From positions 868,001 to 932,000 of the forward strand of contig AP018697.1 of the NCBI GenBank assembly GCA_004001285.1: 64,000 bases of DNA. Reading direction: 5' to 3'. Positions 1 to 7,005 of the stretch are shown piece by piece. Position 1 is the first letter of the stretch. Each line of letters opens with the position of its first letter. Below the pieces are notes generated by a model that searched no databases, had not been told where the DNA came from, and saw only the letters and a list, made by a program, of their open reading frames with translations. The DNA comes from Arthrobacter sp. MN05-02 (lineage in GTDB: Bacteria > Actinomycetota > Actinomycetes > Actinomycetales > Micrococcaceae). The position numbers were made by a program, and so were the translations under genes.

Positions 1-789
1 GCAGATGGCGGGGATGGTCAGCACGGCGGAGGAGCATCCGCGGTGGCCCTCCATGCACCGTGGCCCGGCGGGGTCGAGCGGATAGTGCCCCACGAGGCCG
101 AGCCCGGCATCGGGCGGTGAGATGACGACGTCGTTGATCACCAGCCCGTAACCCACTCCGGCGCCGACCGTGAGGACGGCGAAGTCCTTCTCCCCGCGCC
201 CCGCGCCGAACCACTGCTCCGCGATCGTGAGGGCCACTACGTCGTTCTCGACGGCGACGGGCAGCCCGGTCCGCTCCTGCACGAGTGCGGCGAGGGGCAC
301 GTCGCGCCACCCGAGGAACGGGGCACGCAGCACCCTCGCACCGGCGTCCACCTTGCCGCCGATGCTGATGCCGATACCACTGAATCCCGCAAGGGGCCCG
401 AGGCCGGCCACGGCGTCGACGATGGCGTCGATCACCTCCCCGACGGCGTGGCCGGGCAGCGCCGCCTCGCTCGACCCGACGACGTCGGCCCTGAGGTTCG
501 TGGCGACCGCGGCAGCGGTGTCGCCGGTCAGTTTGACGCCCACGAACCGGTGCGCGTCCGGGCTGACCTCGAGGGGGCGGACGGGCCTCCCGATGGCGGC
601 GGCCGCGACCTCGTCCGACTCCCGGAGGACGCCCGCGTCGAGGAGGGGCTTGCTCAGCCGCGTGAGACTGGCGACCGACAGGCCGAGACGGGCCGCGAGA
701 TCGGCACGGGAGATGGGTCCGCGGATGAGGACTTCGCGCGCGAGCGCCCGGGCCGGGCTGGAGGGTGCGAGCGAGGTGACCGCGTCCAT
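1..789 (-). CDS. ROK family transcriptional regulator (C-terminus beyond window)
   Basis: The minus-strand frame from an ATG at 789 stays open to base 1, giving 263 residues of a protein cut by the window edge. The N-terminus is a winged helix (ISRADLAARLGLSVASLTRLSKPLL). The ROK fold follows, with ENDVVALTIAEQWFG and a cysteine cluster GPRCMEGHRGC that matches the ROK zinc motif. ROK regulators of this layout sense sugars or sugar phosphates and usually repress neighbouring uptake genes. It is divergent from the sugar ABC operon starting at 995, so local repression is the natural inference. An upstream ATG at 799 is out of frame. Confidence 0.9.
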   Translation of the reverse strand, partial: MDAVTSLAPSSPARALAREVLIRGPISRADLAARLGLSVASLTRLSKPLLDAGVLRESDEVAAAAIGRPVRPLEVSPDAHRFVGVKLTGDTAAAVATNLRADVVGSSEAALPGHAVGEVIDAIVDAVAGLGPLAGFSGIGISIGGKVDAGARVLRAPFLGWRDVPLAALVQERTGLPVAVENDVVALTIAEQWFGAGRGEKDFAVLTVGAGVGYGLVINDVVISPPDAGLGLVGHYPLDPAGPRCMEGHRGCSSAVLTIPAIC

Positions 790-895
790 GATGTTCCATT
801 CGCAGGGGGTACTTATTTTCAGACTATCGCTAATGGATGGGCTTTTCGGCGCCGATGCTCCGGGAGGCGCTCCAAATGGCCGGGGAAATTGATGG

Positions 896-925
896 TTGAC
901 ACCGCTCTTATTTCTGTCGTAAAAA
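896..925 (+). promoter_or_regulatory. Putative promoter of the sugar ABC operon
   Basis: TTGACA at 896-901 is a perfect -35 match. Eighteen bases later TAAAAA (920-925) resembles a -10. The site lies 70 bp before the GTG start of the binding protein, in an AT-rich patch of an otherwise GC-rich region. Confidence 0.55.
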
Positions 926-928
926 TAA
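908..928. promoter_or_regulatory. Putative operator, AT-rich inverted repeat
   Basis: TTATTT (908-913) and AAATAA (923-928) form an inverted repeat with a 9-bp spacer that overlaps the predicted -10. A related TTATTTTC lies at 813-820, near the ROK gene start. ROK repressors bind AT-rich inverted repeats, so this is a candidate site. Assignment is by position and base composition only. Confidence 0.35.
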
Positions 929-994
929 CCGGTGCCCGGTTCGACACGGACGTGGACACGGCACGCCATCACACAGCACGAAGGAGAGCCCGTT

Positions 995-2278
995 GTGAAG
1001 CTTCCCCACGGCCGCGCGAGGCGCGTCGTCCGATGCGCGGCAGGAGCGGCGGCCCTCACGCTGGTCCTCCCGGGATGCGCAGCCCAGGACGACGTCGTCA
1101 CGCTCGACTTCTTCCAGTTCAAACCCGAAGCGGTAGCGAACTTCAGCGCCATCATCGACGAGTTCGAGACCGCGAACCCGGGCATCCGTGTGGTGCAGAA
1201 CCACGTGCCGGACGCGGATACCGCCATCCGCACCCTCCTGGTCAAGGACAAGACCCCCGATGTCCTCACCCTCAACGGCAACGGGCGCTACGGCGACCTC
1301 GCCACGGCCTGTGTCTTCGCGGACCTCTCGGACCTGCCCGTCGTCGAGCAGGTCCGGCCGGCGGTCAGCGACATCATCCGCGACCTCGGATCCTGCGGCG
1401 ACGAGGTGAACGCGGTCCCGTTCTCGAGCAATGCGAGCGGCATCCTGTACAACAGGGACCTCTTCGAGCAGCACGGCGTCGAGGTGCCCACCACCTGGGA
1501 CGAACTGCTGGAGGCGGCGCGGACCTTCGAGGCCGCCGGCGTCACGCCCTTCTACACCACGATCAAGGACGCCTGGACGGTGGGTCCCGCCTTCGTGAAC
1601 CTCGGCGGCGCGCTCCAGCCGGACGACTTCTTCGACCGGCTCCGCGCCGAGGGGCCGGATGTCGCTTCCGGTGAGGTGTCCTTCTCCAAGGACTACCCGG
1701 AAGCGGTGGAGAAGCTGACGGCGCTCTACGCGTTCGGCCAGGACGACGCCGCCGGCCGGGACTACAACGCCGGGAACGCCGCCTTCGCGACGGGGGAGTC
1801 CGCGATGTACCTGCAGGGCAGCTACGCCATCCCCGCGATCCGGGCCGTCAACCCCGACGTGAACATCGGTTCCTTCCCCTATCCGGCGACCAACTCCCCG
1901 GAGGACACCGTCGTCGTGTCCGGCGTCGACGTCGGTGTGTCCATCGGACGGGACACGGACCATCCGGAGGAGGCGAGGAGGTTCGTCGAGTTCCTGATGT
2001 CACCCGAGGTCGTCGAGCGGTACGCACAGGAGCAGAGCGCCTTCTCCCCGCTGGCGACCGGCGCCGGGACCACGGACCCGGCGCTTGCCGGACTCGCCCC
2101 GTACTTCGACGACAACCGGATCATCGGTTTCATCGACCACCAGCTCCCCGCGAGCCTGCCGCTGCCCCAGTACCTGCAGGAACTCGTGCTCGGCGGACGG
2201 ACCGAGGACTTCCTGGCCACCCTGGACCGCGAGTGGAGCAAGATCGCAGCCCGGACCATCCCGAACGAGAAGGACTGA
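995..2278 (+). CDS. ABC sugar transporter, solute-binding lipoprotein
   Basis: This is the extracellular sugar-binding subunit of an ABC importer (SBP family 1, MalE type). The GTG at 995 is chosen because AAGGAGAG lies 6 bp upstream at 981-988; an in-frame ATG at 932 has no such site. The protein is 427 residues and begins with a lipoprotein signal: a basic n-region, then ALTLVLPGC with Cys28 as the lipid anchor. The mature part has the SBP pattern of DFFQFKPEAVANFSAIIDEF near the N-terminus and YLQGSYAIPAIR later. Two permease genes follow with no gap. Together with the nearby alpha-glucosidase, an alpha-glucoside substrate is likely. Confidence 0.9.
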   Translation: MKLPHGRARRVVRCAAGAAALTLVLPGCAAQDDVVTLDFFQFKPEAVANFSAIIDEFETANPGIRVVQNHVPDADTAIRTLLVKDKTPDVLTLNGNGRYGDLATACVFADLSDLPVVEQVRPAVSDIIRDLGSCGDEVNAVPFSSNASGILYNRDLFEQHGVEVPTTWDELLEAARTFEAAGVTPFYTTIKDAWTVGPAFVNLGGALQPDDFFDRLRAEGPDVASGEVSFSKDYPEAVEKLTALYAFGQDDAAGRDYNAGNAAFATGESAMYLQGSYAIPAIRAVNPDVNIGSFPYPATNSPEDTVVVSGVDVGVSIGRDTDHPEEARRFVEFLMSPEVVERYAQEQSAFSPLATGAGTTDPALAGLAPYFDDNRIIGFIDHQLPASLPLPQYLQELVLGGRTEDFLATLDREWSKIAARTIPNEKD

Positions 2279-2279
2279 C

Positions 2280-3203
2280 ATGAGCACCACCGGAACCCGC
2301 CCGGCGCGCCCGGGCCCACCGCCGACGGCCCTCCGCGGGGAACGGCGCGTGCCGCGGGTCTTCTACCTGATGGTGCTCCCGGCCCTCGCACTGTTCGCCG
2401 TGTTCCACACGGTGCCCCTCCTCACCGGGATGTTCTTCAGCCTCACGAACTACGCCGGCTACGGCGAATGGTCTTTCGTGGGCCTCACGAACTACGCCAA
2501 CCTCTTCGGCGACGACCGCATCTACGGCGCCTACGGCTTCACGTTCCTGTTCGCGATCGTGTCCACGGTGGCGGTGAACATCATCGCCCTCGCCGTCGCC
2601 ATCGCGCTCAACGGACGCATCCGCTTCAAGACCGGCTTCCGGGGCATCTTCTTCATCCCGAACATCCTGTCCATCCTGATCGTCGGGTACGTGTTCAACT
2701 ACCTGTTCTCGAACTCGGTCCCGGCGATCGCCGAAGCACTCGGCATCACAGCACTGACCACGAGCATCCTGGCGAGCCCCGACACCGCATGGATCGGTGT
2801 CGTCATCCTGTCCGTCTGGCAGGCCGCGGCCTTCAACATCATCATCTACCTGGCCGGGCTGCAGACCATCCCGGGCGAGCTCTACGAGGCGGCGTCCCTG
2901 GACGGCGCCTCGCCCTGGAAGCAGTTCACCTCCATCACGTTCCCGATGATCGGCGCGTTCTTCACCATCAACATGGTGCTCAGCCTCAAGAACTTCCTGC
3001 AGGTCTTCGACCAGATCATCTCGCTGACCGCCGGCGGCCACGGGACGTCCACCGAATCGATCTCGCTGCTCATCTACCGCGGCGGCTTCCAGGGCGGCGA
3101 GTACGGCTACCAGACCGCCAACGCCGTCCTCTACCTCTTCGTGATCATCGCCATCTCATTCATCCAGCTGCGGATCCTGCAGCGCAGGGAGGCCTCGTTC
3201 TGA
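2280..3203 (+). CDS. ABC sugar transporter permease, MalF type
   Basis: This 307-residue inner-membrane permease belongs to the MalF/UgpA family. The ATG at 2280 starts one base after the binding-protein stop, with GAGAAGGA just upstream. The first membrane helix is LMVLPALALFAVFHTVPLLTG. The coupling loop that contacts the ATPase reads ELYEAASLDGASPWKQF, close to the family consensus EAAxxDGA. The stop overlaps the next start (TGATG). No ATPase is encoded in the operon, so a shared MsiK-type ATPase elsewhere is assumed. Confidence 0.9.
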   Translation: MSTTGTRPARPGPPPTALRGERRVPRVFYLMVLPALALFAVFHTVPLLTGMFFSLTNYAGYGEWSFVGLTNYANLFGDDRIYGAYGFTFLFAIVSTVAVNIIALAVAIALNGRIRFKTGFRGIFFIPNILSILIVGYVFNYLFSNSVPAIAEALGITALTTSILASPDTAWIGVVILSVWQAAAFNIIIYLAGLQTIPGELYEAASLDGASPWKQFTSITFPMIGAFFTINMVLSLKNFLQVFDQIISLTAGGHGTSTESISLLIYRGGFQGGEYGYQTANAVLYLFVIIAISFIQLRILQRREASF

Positions 3204-4111
3204 TGACCGCCACATCCTCCTCCGCGGTGCGCCGCGTAGCCACGGGCCGTCCCGACGGCGACGACCCCGTCGTCGGACGCGCCCACCGGCCGGACCGCCG
3301 CCGCGTGAACTGGTGGCTGACGGCACTCGTCGCCGTGTGCGCCCTGACGGTGCTCGTCCCGCTCTACCTCACCGTGGTCACGGCCCTGAAGACGCCCGAC
3401 CAGCTGGGCGGCACCGGATTCGGTCTGCCGACCACGGCCCGCTGGGAGAACTTCGCCGAGGCGTGGACCCTGACCAGCTTCCCGCGCGCCCTGCTCAACA
3501 CCGGGCTGGTCACCGTGGGCACGGTACTGCTGACCCTCCTCACCAACTCGATGGTCGCCTACGCGATCGCGAGGAACATGCACCGCAGGTTCTTCAAGGG
3601 GCTGTACTTCTACTTCATCGCAGCCCTGTTCGTGCCGTTCCCCATCATCATGCTGCCGGTGGTGAAGCAGACGGCGATCTTCGGGCTCGACAACCAGCTG
3701 GGCCTGATCCTGCTGTACACGGTGTACGGGCTCTCGTTCAACATCTTCGTGTACGTCGCCTACATCCGGTCCATCCCGCTCGAACTCGAGGAGGCCGCGC
3801 TCACCGACGGTGCCACCACCTGGACCGTCTTCTGGCGGATCATCTTCCCGCTCCTCGGTCCCATGAACGCGACCGTCGGCATCCTCACCTGCCTCTGGGC
3901 GTGGAACGACTTCATGCTGCCGCTGGTCATCCTCTCCGACCCGTCGGCGCAGACGCTGCCACTGGCACAGTTCATCTTCCAGGGGCAATTCAATACCAAC
4001 TACTCCGTGGCATTCGCGTCCTACCTCATGGCGATGGCACCGTTGTTGATCGTGTACCTCTTCGCGCAGCGCTGGGTCATCTCCGGCGTGATGCGCGGAT
4101 CCTCCAAGTAA
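3203..4111 (+). CDS. ABC sugar transporter permease, MalG type
   Basis: This is the second permease (302 residues, MalG/UgpE family). Its ATG overlaps the stop of the MalF-type gene. Helices include WWLTALVAVCALTVLVPLYL near the start and a MalG-like end. The coupling loop is ELEEAALTDGATTWTVFWRI, with the conserved EEAAxxDGA. It would form the membrane channel with the preceding permease. The alpha-glucosidase gene follows 34 bp later, so one transcript is likely. Confidence 0.9.
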   Translation: MTATSSSAVRRVATGRPDGDDPVVGRAHRPDRRRVNWWLTALVAVCALTVLVPLYLTVVTALKTPDQLGGTGFGLPTTARWENFAEAWTLTSFPRALLNTGLVTVGTVLLTLLTNSMVAYAIARNMHRRFFKGLYFYFIAALFVPFPIIMLPVVKQTAIFGLDNQLGLILLYTVYGLSFNIFVYVAYIRSIPLELEEAALTDGATTWTVFWRIIFPLLGPMNATVGILTCLWAWNDFMLPLVILSDPSAQTLPLAQFIFQGQFNTNYSVAFASYLMAMAPLLIVYLFAQRWVISGVMRGSSK

Positions 4112-4145
4112 CCTCCACATCCCAACCCTCGAAAGGGACACCTTC

Positions 4146-5885
4146 GTGACTTCCACCGTCAACCCCGAGGTCGACTCGGCCGTCGACGCCACGTCCGGGC
4201 TCTCCGCCGATCAGCTCGCCGAGCGCATGCAGGATCCCGCCTGGTGGCGCCAGGCCGCCGTCTACCAGATCTACCCGCGCAGCTTCGCGGACTCCAACGG
4301 TGACGGCATCGGTGACCTGAAGGGCATCACGTCCCGGATCCCGTACCTCAGGTCACTGGGCGTCGACGCCGTCTGGCTGAGCCCGTTCTACCCCTCCGCG
4401 CTCGCCGACGGCGGGTACGACGTGGACGACTACCGCGACGTCGATCCCAAGCTCGGCACGCTCGAGGACTTCGACGAGATGGTGGCCGCGCTGCACGAGG
4501 CAGGCATCAAGCTCATCGCCGACATCGTCCCCAACCACACCTCCGACCGGCACGCCTGGTTCCGGGAGGCGCTGGCATCGCCGAAGGGGTCGGCCGCGCG
4601 GAACCGCTACATCTTCCGCGACGGCAAGGGCCCGGACGGCGACGAGCCACCCTCGGACTGGGACTCCGTGTTCGGCGGACCCGCGTGGGAGCGGACGACG
4701 GACGGCCAGTGGTACATGCACATCTTCGCGAAGGAACAGCCCGACCTGAACTGGGACAACCGCGAGGTGCGCGACGACTTCCTGAAGACCCTGCGCTTCT
4801 GGTCCGACCGCGGTGTCGACGGTTTCCGCGTCGACGTGGCCCACGCCCTCACCAAGGACATGACCGAACCCCTGCCCTCGAAGGCCGAGCTCGGCGCCGA
4901 GGACGAGAACCACAACGGCCGACACCCGTTCTGGGACCGCGACGAGGTGCACGAGGTCTTCGCCGAATGGCGTGCGGTGTTCAACGAGTACACGCCGCCG
5001 CGGACGGCCGTGGCCGAGGCCTGGGTCCATGCCGAGCGCCGCGCCCGCTACGCCAGCCCGGAAGGGCTCGGCCAGGCGTTCAACTTCGACCTCCTCAAGG
5101 CCGACTGGAACCCGGGCCAGTTCCGCGACATCATCACCAGGAACCTCGTCGAGGCGACATCATCCGGCGCGTCGTCGACCTGGGTGTTCTCCAACCACGA
5201 CGTCGTCCGCCACGCCACGCGCTACGGGCTCCCGCCGGCCGACCCGGACAGCAGGAGCAAGCCCGGGCAGGGCGGCCAGGGCGGCCAGGACGGATCGGCC
5301 TGGCTGCTGAGCGGTGGCACCGAGCCGGTCCTGGACCGCGAGCTCGGTGAACGCCGCGCCCGCGCCGTCACGCAGCTCATGCTGGCCCTGCCGGGCTCCG
5401 CCTATGTTTACCAGGGCGAGGAGCTCGGACTGCACGAGGTCGCCGACATCGCCGACGAGGACCGCCAGGACCCCACGTTCTTCCGCAACACGGGGGTCGA
5501 CGTCGGCCGCGACGGCTGCCGCGTGCCCCTGCCGTGGACCAGGGACGGCGAGTCCTTCGGCTTCGGGTTCGGCGGCGCGCACCTGCCGCAGCCGGAGTGG
5601 TTCGGCGACTACGCCGTCGAGGTGCAGGAGGGCGATCCGGCCTCCAACCTCAGCTTCTACCGCCGTGCCCTGGGACTGCGGCGCGAACTGCAGGGCGAGG
5701 AGGACTTCGACTGGGTGGACACGCCCTCCGCCGACGTCCTGCACTTCACGCGTCCCGGCGGATGGCACTGCATCACGAACTTCGGGTCGTCGCCGGTGGA
5801 CCTGCCCGCCGGCAGGGTCGTGCTGAGCAGCTCACCCCTGGTCGACGGTCGTCTGCCGGGGGACACGACGGCCTGGCTCGTCTAG
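4146..5885 (+). CDS. GH13 alpha-glucosidase (oligo-1,6-glucosidase type)
   Basis: This 579-residue intracellular enzyme hydrolyses alpha-glucosidic bonds of imported oligosaccharides. It has no signal peptide. GH13 regions are clear: WWRQAAVYQIYPRSFADSNGDGIGD at the start, ADIVPNHTSD, then DGFRVDVAHAL with nucleophile Asp230, VAEAWV with acid/base Glu291, and FSNHD with Asp352. The GTG at 4146 follows GAAAGGG. It closes the sugar ABC operon and a strong hairpin follows it. The insertion PGQGGQGGQDGSAW before the last third is a Gly/Gln-rich loop. Substrate (maltose, isomaltose, sucrose isomers) cannot be set from sequence alone. Confidence 0.93.
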   Translation: MTSTVNPEVDSAVDATSGLSADQLAERMQDPAWWRQAAVYQIYPRSFADSNGDGIGDLKGITSRIPYLRSLGVDAVWLSPFYPSALADGGYDVDDYRDVDPKLGTLEDFDEMVAALHEAGIKLIADIVPNHTSDRHAWFREALASPKGSAARNRYIFRDGKGPDGDEPPSDWDSVFGGPAWERTTDGQWYMHIFAKEQPDLNWDNREVRDDFLKTLRFWSDRGVDGFRVDVAHALTKDMTEPLPSKAELGAEDENHNGRHPFWDRDEVHEVFAEWRAVFNEYTPPRTAVAEAWVHAERRARYASPEGLGQAFNFDLLKADWNPGQFRDIITRNLVEATSSGASSTWVFSNHDVVRHATRYGLPPADPDSRSKPGQGGQGGQDGSAWLLSGGTEPVLDRELGERRARAVTQLMLALPGSAYVYQGEELGLHEVADIADEDRQDPTFFRNTGVDVGRDGCRVPLPWTRDGESFGFGFGGAHLPQPEWFGDYAVEVQEGDPASNLSFYRRALGLRRELQGEEDFDWVDTPSADVLHFTRPGGWHCITNFGSSPVDLPAGRVVLSSSPLVDGRLPGDTTAWLV

Positions 5886-5897
5886 CACCTGCCTCCC

Positions 5898-5930
5898 GAC
5901 GGCGGGCGCCCCCAGGGGGGGCCCGCCGTC
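5898..5930 (+). terminator. Terminator of the alpha-glucosidase operon
   Basis: A GC-rich hairpin has left arm GACGGCGGGC and right arm GCCCGCCGTC, with C-run against G-run pairing towards the loop. It sits 13 bp after the stop codon and is followed by gtcgtt rather than a long U-tract, which is common in high-GC actinobacteria. Confidence 0.75.
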
Positions 5931-6102
5931 GTCGTTCCCATCTGCCACGGGGCCCGGCTGCGGCTTCGTGCACGCGCTTCGACGCCGGAGGCTCGTGTCG
6001 CGGCAGGACACGCCGCCGGAACGGGGCGGAGCGGTCGGACCGCGTGCACGAACCCGCACCGCGACGCGGCAGCGCCAGGGCGTTCGTCCGCAGGAGAATC
6101 GG

Positions 6103-6132
6103 TTGCGGCTCCCTTCCTCCCGTCGGAATACT
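6103..6132 (+). promoter_or_regulatory. Weak promoter candidate for the DUF1992 gene
   Basis: TTGCGG (6103-6108) and AATACT (6127-6132) are separated by 18 bp. The expected transcript start, near 6139, would give a leader of about 30 nt before an ATC codon at 6169. Confidence 0.3.
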
Positions 6133-6168
6133 TGAAGGACCGGCACGAGCGAGGCGGAGGGCAGCGGC

Positions 6169-6792
6169 ATCAGCGGGTCCCAGGAGCACGAGGAGAGGCT
6201 GCGCAAGGCGGCCCAGTACCGGGCTGCCCGGAGTGGCGGGGGCGATGCGAACGATGCACTGGCCGAGCTGGAACGCCAGAACGACGACGGCGACGCGCCG
6301 AACGGCGAGATGGCCCCGCTGCGCACGGGGGAGGACGAAGTCAGGCGGGCACGCCTCATCGTCGACCGGGCAGTGGCGCGCGGAGAATTCGACGACCTGG
6401 CTCTTGCCGGCAAGCCGATCCCCGGCCTGGGGGAGGCACACGATCCGGACTGGTGGGTCAAGGGACTCATCCAGCGCGAGAACATCACCGGGCTCGGACC
6501 GCGGGCCATCCTGCTGCGCACGGAGGACGCGGAGCTCGACGACCGCCTCGACCGCCAGTACACCGAGCGGCAGGTGCGCGAGGTCCTCGAGGACTTCAAC
6601 TACCGCGTCATTGACGCGAGGCGCCAGCTCCTCGGCGGGCCTCCCGTCATCACGAAACTGCGCGACGTCGACGTCGAGGTGGAGCGGTGGCGCGAACGCC
6701 GGGTGGCAGCGCGCCTGGCAGCGGAGGCGGCCGCGCCGCCGGAACCGCAGAAGGCCTCCTTCTGGCGGCGCATCTGGCGCGGCTCCCGCTGA
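6169..6792 (+). CDS. DUF1992 (DnaJ homologue C28-like) protein, possible ATC start
   Basis: The conserved DUF1992 core is evident: RLIVDRAVARGEFDDLALAGKPIPGL, then DPDWWVKGLIQREN. The family has no firmly known bacterial function. The first ATG in frame is at 6310, but coding-like sequence (EEHEERLRKAAQYRAARSGG style, GC-rich third positions) continues upstream to a stop at 6133-6135 with no ATG, GTG or TTG. An ATC at 6169 lies 8 bp after GGAGG (6156-6160), so I place the start there. That gives 207 residues; a start at 6310 would give 160. A base error (ATG read as ATC) is an equally simple explanation. The C-terminus KASFWRRIWRGSR is basic. Confidence 0.7.
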   Translation: MSGSQEHEERLRKAAQYRAARSGGGDANDALAELERQNDDGDAPNGEMAPLRTGEDEVRRARLIVDRAVARGEFDDLALAGKPIPGLGEAHDPDWWVKGLIQRENITGLGPRAILLRTEDAELDDRLDRQYTERQVREVLEDFNYRVIDARRQLLGGPPVITKLRDVDVEVERWRERRVAARLAAEAAAPPEPQKASFWRRIWRGSR

Positions 6793-6801
6793 ACCGCGTC
6801 C

Positions 6802-6903
6802 GGCCGGCGCGGGCGCCGCTTCCGATCAGACCGGCGGCCGGTGCGGGCGCCGCTTCCGATCAGACCGGCGGCCGGCGCGGACGCCGCTTCCAATCAGCCC
6901 GGA
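6802..6903. repeat. Three tandem copies of a 34-bp repeat
   Basis: Units start at 6802, 6836 and 6870. Each reads GGCCGG(C/T)GCGG(G/A)CGCCGC followed by TTCC(G/A)ATCAG and a CCGG end. Copies 1 and 2 differ at one base; copy 3 carries a few changes. The array fills the gap between two convergent genes, so it may affect transcript ends or simply be slippage. Confidence 0.85.
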
Positions 6904-6935
6904 CGACGGCAGACCCGCCCGACGGCGCACCCGGC

Positions 6936-6964
6936 ATCCCCGGGGCCGTCGCATGGCCGGGGAT
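6936..6964. terminator. Weak hairpin between convergent genes
   Basis: ATCCCCGG (6936-6943) pairs with CCGGGGAT (6957-6964) around a 13-nt loop. It lies between the DUF1992 gene and the end of the GH65 gene and could terminate either. There is no U-tract beyond two T's on the plus strand. Confidence 0.35.
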
Positions 6965-7005
6965 TTCCCAGCCGGGCTATGCGATGGCGCGCTGCAGGAG
7001 TGCCG

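Noticed and set aside
5965..6052. Inverted repeat TTCGTGCACGCG / CGCGTGCACGAA as a mobile-element end
   Set aside because: The arms are 64 bp apart with no transposase, no target duplication and nothing coding between them.
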